Notes under the pieces: model-generated
Database searches by the model: none
Seen by the model: only the letters and a program-made list of their open reading frames with translations
Told to the model about the DNA's origin: nothing
Shown: positions 29,354-41,386 of the stretch, in pieces
Layout of the letters: each line of letters begins with the position of its first letter
Numbering within the stretch: position 1 is the stretch's first letter
Assembly: GCA_028023455.1 (NCBI GenBank)
Contig: JAQFVV010013091.1
Location: forward strand, 204,743-268,742
DNA: 64,000 bases
Origin: Epiperipatus broadwayi
Taxonomy: Eukaryota > Onychophora > Udeonychophora > Euonychophora > Peripatidae
Reading direction: 5' to 3'
Position numbers and translations under genes: made by a program

Positions 29354-29495
29354 TAAATAAGAAATAATATTCATATAAATTTAATTTATTTAGGGATTGA
29401 TGTAACCAATAAAGCGTTGTTGTAAATACATTAATGCACAAATTATATTATTTATTGGTGACTGTTTTCTATTCATAATTGGAAATCTTGTTTCT

Positions 29496-29691
29496 AGATA
29501 GTTATAGGTGTCATAAAATCGAGATAGCTCATGGGATTGCTTATGGTGGCACAGATATGCATGAAGAGAATATTATAAATCAGTTTTCCAAAATTAAAAT
29601 TTATACAAAATGTATAAAATATGTGGATAATGTATCTAGGGGTGCAAAAGAAGATATTTTAGTGCTATTTACATTTCGAAATGACTTATAG
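29496..29691 (+). pseudogene. Possible exon remnant with GLT1D1-like GGTD motif
   Basis: After TTGTTTCTAG (possible 3' splice site, ending about 29497) the frame encodes HKIEIAHGIAYGGTDMHEEN and then, after about 35 residues, a segment ending ILVLFTFRNDL before a stop. The order HG-x-x-x-GGTD-[VLM]-x-E followed by a V-x-F-T segment resembles the N-terminal half of GLT1D1 (glycosyltransferase 1 domain-containing protein 1). Recognition is from memory of the family. The middle of the segment does not fit well and the frame ends early without a clear donor. A decayed exon or a chance resemblance are both possible. Confidence 0.3.
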
Positions 29692-29699
29692 AAAGAGAG

Positions 29700-31535
29700 T
29701 ATACCAATTCAGTCAAATATTTAAATTTATACATTGTAAGATCAAATGGTTTGCTGAATTATAAGTTACTAATTAAACTGCTGAAAGATCATGAATATAT
29801 TCATTCTAAGACAAAAGGTTACTGATTTAGTAAGTATTCATGGCCATTTTAAATTCTAAGAACTGTCCAAAACCCTTGCTGAAACATCTAAGAGATAAAC
29901 GACATAGATTATCAACATGTGGTTGCAAAAAATGGTTACAAAATCACAATTTTCATCAACATCAATGATGAAATATCAAGTTAAGTCAAATTAACAGCAT
30001 TGTGAAGACATAGACTGTATATTAATTTAAGTGATTCAATGATACTTCTAAACTTGCCTGTAAAATCTTTTATATATATGAGAAGAAAAATCCCACATAA
30101 AAATAATGCATGAATTATATATTTAAGAAATGTAACATGTTTTCTGATTTAATTTGTTTACTTATAATCAAAGATAGGATGATGAAGGGTTCAAATTTAT
30201 TAAAATGTAAATACCAACTTGCTCCTCTTCATAATATCTCAAAGGATGGTTTGTATAAAGTTAAATTAAGGAGTGGAAATATATAAAGCAAGAGAGAAAT
30301 CTGTTTTTGTTAGTTTTATTCTTATTATTATTATTAAGCCCCTCCCCCAATCGTTCTAAGAAAAGTTTTCTTTGCAATTTCAGATAGAACATCATGAAGG
30401 GTAATGAATGATTTATTTTTAGTATAGATTTATCATGTATTATATTTGGTGTGTTAACAAGTTTTATAAAATTGACCATTAAAATATTGATTTCTAATAT
30501 ATATTTATCTATGGGAATAATTATTTTGCTTACGCTTTAATTTTAAAATTTTTTATTCGTGTCCTACTTATTTATTTATATGTGTACCTGTGCTCCGTCA
30601 AGCTAAGAGTGAATATTAAAGATCTGTTTTATTAATATAATATTTTAAAGACTGGATTAAGCATAAACAATTATGGGTTAGTGAGATCCCTCCTTAGTGT
30701 AATTAGAATTTAGCATTATTAATAATGCTGAGATAATTTATTAAGTATTCAAGCTAATATTATAGATTCATAATTTAACATTTCATTGGGATGTGTGCTA
30801 TTATTTATAAATGTATTTTCTTAATTCCAAATAGCATGTTACTATAAAATATTTGCGAAATGCATTTTGATTTCTTAATTATTGATGTAAAAGTTGCATT
30901 TTAAATTTTAGAATTATTGATATAAATTGTGACTATATTTTAGTCATGTGATTATATAAAGTATAACTGTATGAAAATTGTGTTTTTATTTTTTAATTAT
31001 TGATGAAAATTGCGATTTTGTAACTATCATTTTTTATAACCAGCTGTTGATAATTGATGTCATTTATCTCCTGGATGTGTCAGCAAAGATTTTGGCTGGT
31101 TCTTAAAATTCAAAATGGCTGCGAGTGCATACTAAATCAGTACTGACAAAAGTTATATTCTTTTATAAAATGCTACAAGTTGGATATTAAATTAATATTA
31201 TTGATGATGTTTTTAAAAGATTTAACCATGTTATTTTTAAAATAAGAAATTTTAAAAATGGATGGCACTCATTACCTTTCAATTTTTATAATAAAAATGA
31301 CAAGATAAAATTCAAATATGAAAGAATATTTTAATATTGCATTTTATGTTTCATCTAACTTAAAGTATATTATTTGTAAAGAACAAATAAATAATATTAT
31401 AAGTAGAATTAAATATCAATATAAATTTCCATATCTCCAGTGAATGTTTCAATAAATTTTATTTACTATATAATATATCAATTTCAAATAATATAAGTGA
31501 TAAGTTGCATTTCTAAAATGTGAATTAAAACAATC
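29700..31535. other. Non-coding stretch, nothing recognised
   Basis: AT-rich DNA with no supported ORF, RNA gene or repeat array. Confidence 0.5.
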
Positions 31536-31540
31536 TTTTA

Positions 31541-31541
31541 T

Positions 31542-31577
<36 letters not shown>

Positions 31578-31578
31578 T
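31541..31578. repeat. (CA)n(TA)n microsatellite
   Basis: A short CA run followed by TA units. Confidence 0.9.
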
Positions 31579-31579
31579 G

Positions 31580-33180
31580 ATTTTAATAATGGTGAAATTT
31601 CAACAGAAGAATTTAATAGTAATAAATGTAGAAAAATAAAATTAAAAAAAATATATTCATAAAGATTTTAATTTATCAATGGGCCAATGAAAATTTGACT
31701 TTACTAGTCTTGAGATAATATAATGATTTTTGTCTTTTCTTAAAATTTGTTGAAAACGATAGCCTTTATGGAATCAATAAATAATAAGCTAAATTTAGAT
31801 GAATACTATTATTCTCTGTATGTATAAAACATAATTATAAATATAATTCATTAAATTTAAACTCAAAAATAACAATAACCCCAGAAGCTATATGTAAATA
31901 AAATTGAACCATTCATTCTTTAATATTTTATAGTTTTGAATTTCCCTGTATTGATATTGCTGGAAATAAAAAGTGAAAATTATATATTAGCCTCATTCTA
32001 ATATAGTGTGAATAATTCATTTTTAAAATGTAAGACTCTTCTTTACCCATTAAATATTGACTTGTATTTTCTGAATACTTTATGGTTTTATTGGATTAAT
32101 ATATGATTTCCACTTTTTATTTTCAGCAATGACAAAAGCTTATAACCATGAAAGTTTAAAGAATATTTGATCCATTCTATTATTTAATGTTTATTAATAT
32201 ATGAGTGTTAGGTCTATATAGTTTACAGAAGTGTGTATTGTTGTTCTATTTAAATTTCATTTACATTAAGCTAGGCCTATTATACATATATTTAATTAAT
32301 TACATTAAATATAATATAACTGTATTTATCACACAGTTATCCATCCCCTTTTATTTTAAAGCATGCATGATATGTAAATTAATATACATATATATGTAGG
32401 GAAAACAATGCCAAATTGTAAAACTGAATTCTAAGAAATATTTTTGGCGGAATTGATTGTTAAGAGCAATGACTTCGATCTTTTTTAATAGACCAGGAGT
32501 TGATTTTCAAATCGAATCAAATGTTTGGTTCTTGATTTTCAAGATGCAATATTTGTTTTGATACCAATGTATCAATAAAAATCTATATATAATTATATAT
32601 TTGCCAAGCAAATATTTTAATTTTATACACATAATGTAAATATGTGCTATACTGTTTTTTTGCAATTATTTTAATGTATTTTAAAATCCTTTTTTAGAAA
32701 TCTACTTTAAAAATTGTATTTGTAAATAATTCTAAGAAATTTTAAATTGGTAAAAGAAATGATTAAATAAAACTTTTAAAAATATAGATATTTATAGCGT
32801 TTAGTGTTTTTTTTGTTTCAACAGGTGTCAAGGAATATAAAATCAATAACTTGAAAGACCTTATAAACAAAATGTTATCTGTATGCTTTATAAATTAAAT
32901 AAATTAATTTTGAGTTGTTTAAGAAAGTAAATCAATTAAATTCCCATGCACTCATATATTTATAACATAGGTAATATGATATCTTTTGAGATTATGCAGA
33001 TCATACTATACAGGTATTTAATAAATGATGGTGATATTTGTGATATATTTTTTAATATGATATAGGACCAACATTCACATCAAAGATCAATTGGTTTCTG
33101 TATGAGATAAAATTACAAAAATTTGCAAAATTTTATATAGGGATGTATATTAATCTCTGAGTTATTATTTAGAAAGTTTT
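31580..33180. other. Non-coding stretch, nothing recognised
   Basis: AT-rich DNA. The ORF at 32205-32399 is hydrophobic and AT-driven, without a motif. Confidence 0.5.
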
Positions 33181-33189
33181 TTGGTAATA

Positions 33190-34020
33190 CATCATCTGAT
33201 TATTCACATTGTGCGATGGCACTGCTTCTATGCTAAAGCACAAAAATATGCTGTTTACAAGGCCGCTCATAGATCTTATGGCCTGTAAACTGTTCAAACA
33301 CTAAGATGTTGAAGTGCACCCATTATCCCAACATCTCTAGCATATTGAACATTATTAGCAATGAGTATGTGACATTCTCTATAGACATTACTCTTGACTA
33401 TTGTACAGTGTATGATATGAAGGTTTCTGTAGTTATAATGATGAAAAGTATATTAGAACGGATTTATTTTTTTGGGGGGTTAAATGTATTGTAATTTATG
33501 TGAGCTAGTAAAAATTGCAATGAATTCTAAAACACCTTTACTTTCATTGTTAGGGGTCACAATTCATTAAATAAAGAATGTAAATCACGATTTGGCAAAG
33601 TTCATGATCAAGTCATGCACTTTTCGATACTTTTTTGAGATCAAACCAGTTAAATGGCAGATGACCATTCGGCATTGTAGTTTTTTGATTTATCTGCTAC
33701 ATAAGCAGATGTGGTGGCCTTCCTTCAACCAAAAAAATATTTACCCCCCCCCCCAAGAAAAACTGTCTTTGTGGTGGTTTAATGAAATTAAGGCATTGTC
33801 AAATATCTGAAATGGAATGTCAATCATGTCAGTGTCACTGAAGGTGTTCCCTTCGCTCATGGAAAGGGATTTGAGGGCTGTCAAATCGCTTTTTTGCAGG
33901 CGGTATGACTAATTTATTATTAAAGTCAGGATCAGATTACAGTGGAGCATATTAGAGCTGAGTTGGAAACGTGTCAAAATGCCATAAGGAATATGATGAC
34001 AGATCTTAGAGAGGTCTGTT
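33190..34020 (+). pseudogene. Unidentified degraded coding-like region
   Basis: This stretch is less AT-rich than its surroundings and contains several open pieces on the plus strand in shifting frames. Examples are a piece with FTRPLIDLMACKLFKH near 33250-33300, the 62-codon ORF at 33306-33494 with a DITLDYCTVYDMKVSVVIM segment, and pieces near 33545-33640, 33820-33900 and 33930-34020. Stops and frame changes separate them. The varied amino-acid composition looks like decayed protein-coding DNA rather than random AT-rich ORFs. I do not recognise the family; a decayed host gene copy, an endogenous viral fragment or a transposon are all possible. Confidence 0.35.
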
Positions 34021-34079
34021 GAGAAAGCTTTGTTTCTCAAAAAAAAACTTTCTTCAAAAACAATAAAAAGGACTGGAAA

Positions 34080-34215
34080 AAAGTTTTTTTTTTTTTTTTA
34101 AAAAAAAAAAACAAAGACCAGAAAAAAGAAATGTTTGTTTTAAAAAAAAGACAGAATGTTTTAAAAAGCCCCCCCCCCCCCCCCCAAAAAAAAAAAAAAA
34201 CATTTTTTTTTATTT
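34080..34215. repeat. Homopolymer cluster (T/A, C, A, T runs)
   Basis: A T run followed by an A run near 34085-34110, then a C run of about 19 followed by an A run near 34169-34200. Confidence 0.9.
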
Positions 34216-34793
34216 TTAAGAAATATACATAAAACCAATTAAAAAAAATCAAGCAAATCCAAAAATTAAAACATAAATCAATAAAATAAAAACAGCCTAA
34301 TAACATTATATCTATTTGTTTTTCACTAGCAACAGTGCCATCGAGCGGTATGGTTGATTAGATGATGTATTACCAGTTTTTATAATGAAATTATTTGCAA
34401 AAAAAATCTTTTTTTTCTCTGGGTAGAAGACTTTTATAAAATTCTTTGGGTAAGTCCATATATTTAATCAGTAATTACCTTCAAGAATAAAAAAAAATTG
34501 AAAATGCTGATCTATATACTATAGTTTATACATCGGAAAACTTAAAGCAAATTACACATGTATATATAAATTATGATATACACACACTCTCAAACCTATG
34601 ACATGTCTCTAACAAATATTTTAGAAAATGATTATTAAGACAACATTTTGAATAAGTAGAAAATGAACTCTTATTCATTTGCTGAAATATTTGTTGGTGA
34701 AATTATAGAAATAAGAATATGTGTGATAATTTATATATAATGATCAGATAGTTATTGGCATTTTAGGTTTATTATATATATGTAGTAATTAAG
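34216..34793. other. Non-coding flank, nothing recognised
   Basis: AT-rich DNA leading to the TA tract at the left end of the 413-bp array. Confidence 0.5.
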
Positions 34794-34905
34794 AATATAT
34801 ATATATATGATCAATAGATGGTGTTTTTACCAAAAACACGATCAAGCGTTTGTTTACATAAACGATCAAAGAGTCAGAATTAACTATCTCTTTCGTTTTA
34901 GCCCA

Positions 34906-34951
34906 CTTTCAGATCAGCTGATTTCAAGCTATTTGCTATCATCAGTGAAAG
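34906..34951 (-). ncRNA. Hammerhead ribozyme, unit 1
   Basis: Read on the minus strand, stem I CTTTCA pairs with TGAAAG (6 bp). Core CTGATGA is followed by stem II AGC/GCT with loop AAATA, then GAA, then stem III inside the palindrome ATCAGCTGAT, then C as the cleavage-site base. All invariant core residues are present. The first stem II position is a U·U mismatch, unlike the usual G-C. Stem III can form 3 bp with an AGCU loop in cis, or 10 bp between two molecules. Confidence 0.75.
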
Positions 34952-35318
34952 ACAGAGCCAAGAAACTAGATCTAAAAACTGACTCCAAGTGTTTATGCAC
35001 AGAGTTTCTATCAGTTTGCAAGCATGAAATTTTTCAAACCGATAAAGTCTTCAAATTCAGCTAAACAAGCTAGATAGCTATATGGGTCTGATCTCAGTTC
35101 AGCTTCTCCACATAGTCAAAGCCTCTGCAATCTATATCATTGTGGAAACCTTTAAAGGTAGATTTATGAAAAACAAAAACAAGTTTTAATCATGTTAAAA
35201 CCTGCTGATGCTTGTATTTATGATCAATAGATGGTGTTTTTACCAAAAACACGATCAAGCGTTTGTTTACATAAACAATCAAAAAGTCAGAATTAACTAT
35301 CTCTTTCGTTTTAGCCCA

Positions 35319-35364
35319 CTTTCAGATCAGCTGATTTCAAGCTATTTGCTATCATCAGTGAAAG
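35319..35364 (-). ncRNA. Hammerhead ribozyme, unit 2
   Basis: All 46 bases are identical to the motif at 34906-34951, exactly 413 bp downstream. Self-cleavage at both sites would release a 413-nt monomer RNA from a minus-strand transcript. Confidence 0.75.
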
Positions 35365-35760
35365 ACAGAGCCAAGAAACTAGATCTAAAAACTGACTCCA
35401 AGTGTTTATGCACAGAATTTCTATCAGTTTGCAAGCATGAAATTTTTCAGACCGATAAAGTCTTCAAATTTAGCCAAACAAGCTAGATAGCTATATGGGT
35501 CTGATCTCAGTTCAGCTTCTCCACATAGTCAAAGCCTCTGCAATCTATATCATTGTGGAAACCTTTAAAGGTAGATTTATGAAAAACAAAAACAAGTTTT
35601 AATCACGTTAAAACCTGCTGACGCTTGTATTTATGATCAATAGATGGCATTTTTACCAAAAACACGATCACGTGTTTGTTTACATAAATGATCAAAGAGT
35701 CAGAATTAACTATCTCTTTCATTTTAGCCCACTTTCAGATCAGCTGATTTCAAGCTATTT

Positions 35761-36275
35761 AAACAAATGCTTGATCGTGTTTTTGGTAAAAACGCCATCT
35801 ATTGATCATAAATACAAGCATCAGCAGGTTTTAACGTGATTAAAACTTGTTTTTGTTTTTCATAAATCTACCTTTAAAGGTTTCCACAATGATATAGATT
35901 GCAGAGGCTTTGACTATGTGGAGAAGCTGAACTGAGATCAGACCCATATAGCTATCTAGCTTGTTTGGCTGAATTTGAAGACTTTATCGGTCTGAAAAAT
36001 TTCATGCTTGCAAACTGATAGAAACTCTGTGCATAAACACTTGGAGTCAGTTTTTAGATCTAGTTTCTTGGCTCTGTCTTTCACTGATGATAGCAAATAG
36101 CTTGAAATCAGCTGATCTGAAAGTGGGCTAAAACGAAAGAGATAGTTAATTCTGACTCTTTGATCATTTATGTAAACAAACGCTTGATCGTGTTTTTGGT
36201 AAAAACGCCATCTATTGATCATAAATACAAGCGTCAGCAGGTTTTAACGTGGTTAAAACTTGTTTTTGTTTTTCA
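35761..36275 (+). mobile_element. Inverted continuation of the 413-bp hammerhead array
   Basis: Partial unit (35761-35808), full unit (35809-36221) and partial unit (36222-36275) in the opposite orientation to 34808-35760, again with a 413-bp period. It ends in TCATATATATATA. The ribozyme strands of the two halves read away from the junction at 35760/35761, giving a 5'-to-5' pair. Confidence 0.8.
36078..36123 (+). ncRNA. Hammerhead ribozyme, inverted unit
   Basis: The exact reverse complement of the 46-bp motif at 34906-34951, now on the plus strand. Stem I CTTTCA/TGAAAG, CTGATGA, GAA and the palindromic stem III are unchanged, while neighbouring unit sequence has diverged slightly. Confidence 0.75.
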
Positions 36276-36556
36276 TATATATATATATAATTAGATTCCA
36301 ACCAGTCACCACCTAAACATTCACAGTAACTATAGTAATCAATACTTCTCACTGCTGTCAAGGCAACCTTCTCACCGTTTTAATAGCAAGAATATATATA
36401 TATATAAAATTCAGGAAGGAAACTAAAGTATGGATCAATTTTATAGTGCATGTGTGAAAAGTTGTTCCCATCCATAATATTTTATATATATATATATATG
36501 TCATATTATTATTACTATTTGTGGGATATTCCGTGTAGTGAAAAAGCTAAATACTG

Positions 36557-36590
36557 ATGTTTCAGTACAATATCAAGTACCTTCCTCAGA
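36557..36590 (-). ncRNA. Degenerate hammerhead-like core, left arm
   Basis: On the minus strand it reads CTGAGGA, the same stem II as the right-arm copy, then GAAACATC instead of GAAACGTC. The change removes the ACGT palindrome of stem III but keeps the A/U closing pair. Confidence 0.35.
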
Positions 36591-36724
36591 GCATCCTCTT
36601 TCTCAAATCATAAGAATGCACGTGAGATTTACCTTCCTCAGAGCATCCTCTTTCTCAAATCATAAGAATGCATGTGAGAGTTTAAATCTCACGTGCATTC
36701 TTATGATTTGAGAAAGAGGATGCT

Positions 36725-36758
36725 CTGAGGAAGGTACTTGATATTGTACTGAAACGTC
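36725..36758 (+). ncRNA. Hammerhead-like core, right arm
   Basis: CTGAGGA fits CUGANGA. Stem II pairs AGGTAC with GTACT (A-U first pair, one bulged G) around TTGATATT, followed by GAAACGTC, where ACGT is a palindromic stem III and C is the cleavage base. Stem I is weak: only two flanking pairs are clear, with a possible GCT/AGC pairing further out. GAAACGUC endings are known from PLE-associated hammerheads. Confidence 0.45.
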
Positions 36759-36859
36759 AGGATTTAGCTTTTTCACTACACGAAATATCCCACAAATAGT
36801 AATAATAATATGACATCTTTTATCTGTGAAAATATTAGAATTAATATATATATAAAGAG

Positions 36860-38930
36860 AAATCCTAAAGATGTTTTGAATGTGAATTTTACTATATTTA
36901 TTTTTTGAAGCATTATTAGAAATTTATTGTTCAATAAAATTAAATAATTATAGATTTATTATAAAATTTCATTAATTAGAATACTGACAGTAAAGAGTTT
37001 TAGATTTAGCAATAATGTTTTTTTTTTACTTTATGAATATAACATTTTTAATATGCATATATACAGATATATATTACAATAAAATGTTACTCAGTTAAAT
37101 TTCCATATTAATTTGAAATGGTATTTAAATGGACTACACCTGGAAAATGCATTTTCAATGTTCAACTACTAAAAACCAACTAAAAAAGGATAACATTTCC
37201 AGAGTATTCCAGCTTCTGGGTGATTATAGTTTGACTACTGTTCATTACTTGTTTTTCACTAGCTATGAATAATTATAAATCCATTTTTGATTGTGTTGAT
37301 ATAACTCTGCTAACTAAAAAAAATGTAAGCCTGAAGCAAAATTATTGGATAAATTTTTTTATACTTTTTTCTGCAGTAAATAGATGGTATTCAACAATGA
37401 AGCAGTAGTTTCTATCTTCTCCTCTTTTATAAATTAAAATAATAAAAATAGTCTTAAATCAGTTGACAATAATTTTATGGGTCCATATATTCTTAAAGAA
37501 TTTGATCGTTTTTAAGCTATCTTATCACTTCAGTCAATTCTCTTTTAGTATTTTTATTTTTAAAATGATTATAATATCAAATCATCTAATCAAATTATCA
37601 CCACTATTATATAAAAAGTAATATCTACTGATTTAATAGGATTAGGAAATATTTTTAGAGTCACATTTTAATTCCAACCATCTAAAAATATCTAAAGTGA
37701 TTCAGATCAGAAAAGAACTAATTTCTTGCCAGTTTTAAATTAAGTCTGAACTATTTTTTAAATCCATAGATTTTTTTTAAAACACTTCCTTTACATTAAA
37801 CAACCACATCACTGATAAAACAATCACTATTTATATAAGAAATCAGAACTTTTTTCTTAAATAAATGTTATATCAAATTTGTTTATGCAGCACTTTTTAA
37901 AAATCCATGCTAGAATAAAATAACAAGCTTGAAAGACAAATCGGCAATAATAATTTTTAACAGCTATTGAATCTGAATAATGTTTTTTTTTAAAGATGGA
38001 TAAAATTGGGAAGACCCTTTATCTTAGTTTAATTCACAAAAGGTCATATTAATTTCAATAATAATCTAGGTAGAAGTAAATTAATTCACTCAACTCTAAA
38101 ACATTATACTATTTGTAGATTTATAGTACCACAGGAAGAAATGTGCATGTTTGCTTTGCTTATTAGATTATTAACTGCAATAAAAAACAGAGATAAAACA
38201 ATTTTATATTCACTCTGCAGCTTCATTTCTATTACATTTATAAATCTATTAATCTTAAATTATAAATTATTCTCATAATTTATTAATACTAATTTTTAAA
38301 AAAACATTTTAAATCCTTAAAAAAAAAAAGAAAGAGAGAAAATTACTTATTGAAATTTAATGTAGGTACTAATAATTAAAAAAAAATTAAGCCCATTTAC
38401 ATTATAGTATTTTCTTGTCATCAACAGCATTTATACTAAATTTTGAATCGCTTAGAGAAATGGGAAGGATCAACAGTGATTGGAAAATGTTTTAGTTGTA
38501 TTTCCTCTTGACTTTATTTAAGGAGAAGCTATAGTACCTCACATCACATCACATCATGACAAATCTGATTTCTCAAATAGCAATAACTATTAAAATACCG
38601 TACATGTATGAAAAAAATGTAAATTATGCATAAAAATATATTGTTTTGAATAAAATTAAATACTGTAGTTAATAAAAAATGTAAAAAAAGTTTGTCTTGT
38701 ATCAATTTTTTTCAAATTTGAAATTTTTTATTAGTCATATTTTATTTTCGTAATTTTTTTTATGCGAATTTTAAAGTAATTTTACATTGTTTCTTTGCTT
38801 TTATGGGATTTTTGAAAATTATAGTAACCTATCCCCCATTTTTCAATGTAAGTTAAGTCTATTTTTGTGTGATTTCTTTTGTGCGCATTTTCTGAGAAAC
38901 CTATCTACCGCATAAAACGAGACCCAGCTG
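36860..38930. other. Non-coding stretch, nothing recognised
   Basis: AT-rich DNA without supported ORFs or structured repeats. Confidence 0.5.
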
Positions 38931-38935
38931 AATAT

Positions 38936-39085
38936 ATATATTATAATTGAAATAATAAATTTAACGGTTTACAAACTATTACAAACAATCCTTAATCCAT
39001 AGAAGTACTTTCAGTTAATTTCTTCAACCTGCCTCAACTGCCATTAAATTCAATTATAATTACAATTTTGTTTTTAATTAAGGAC

Positions 39086-39090
<5 letters not shown>
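38936..39090. mobile_element. Short chimeric PLE tail in partly palindromic form
   Basis: About 38937-39048 is the reverse complement of the PLE tail at 21540-21660. It then switches to the forward end of the same tail (CAATTATAATTACAA...TTTTTAATTAAGGA). It runs into a long (TA)n at 39087. Confidence 0.65.

Positions 39091-39171
<81 letters not shown>
39087..39171. repeat. (TA)n microsatellite
   Basis: About 42 uninterrupted TA units abutting a PLE tail fragment. Confidence 0.98.

Positions 39172-41386
<2,215 letters not shown>

Larger units (their letters stand above)
34808..35760 (-). mobile_element. 413-bp tandem repeat array (2.3 units) with hammerhead motifs, retrozyme-like
   Basis: Units start at 34808, 35221 and 35634, exactly 413 bp apart. 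The third stops at 35760, inside the hammerhead region. Units 1 and 2 differ at only a few positions. Each full unit carries a complete hammerhead fold read on the minus strand. The left end sits in TATATATA. The array continues at 35761 in inverted orientation. Tandem units of a few hundred bp with type I hammerheads define metazoan retrozymes, and similar repeats form PLE pseudo-LTRs; which of the two applies cannot be decided here. Plus-strand ORFs of about 85-92 codons in the units are antisense to the ribozyme and are not called as genes. Confidence 0.8.
36499..36815. mobile_element. Inverted repeat carrying two hammerhead-like motifs, TA-flanked
   Basis: The left arm (36499 to about 36679) and right arm (about 36685-36815) are inverted copies. 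The left arm contains an internal tandem duplication of a ~51-bp block (about 36579-36629 and 36630-36679). Outside the arms are TATATA tracts (36483-36498 and about 36842-36855). The hammerhead-like strands read outward, as in the 413-bp array. Confidence 0.75.

Noticed and set aside
34807-36222. Repeated ORFs of 85-92 codons in the 413-bp units (34807-35064, 35208-35486, minus 35956-36222)
   Set aside because: They repeat only because the DNA unit repeats. They run antisense to the ribozyme, vary in their stops, have no recognised motif, and known retrozymes are non-coding.
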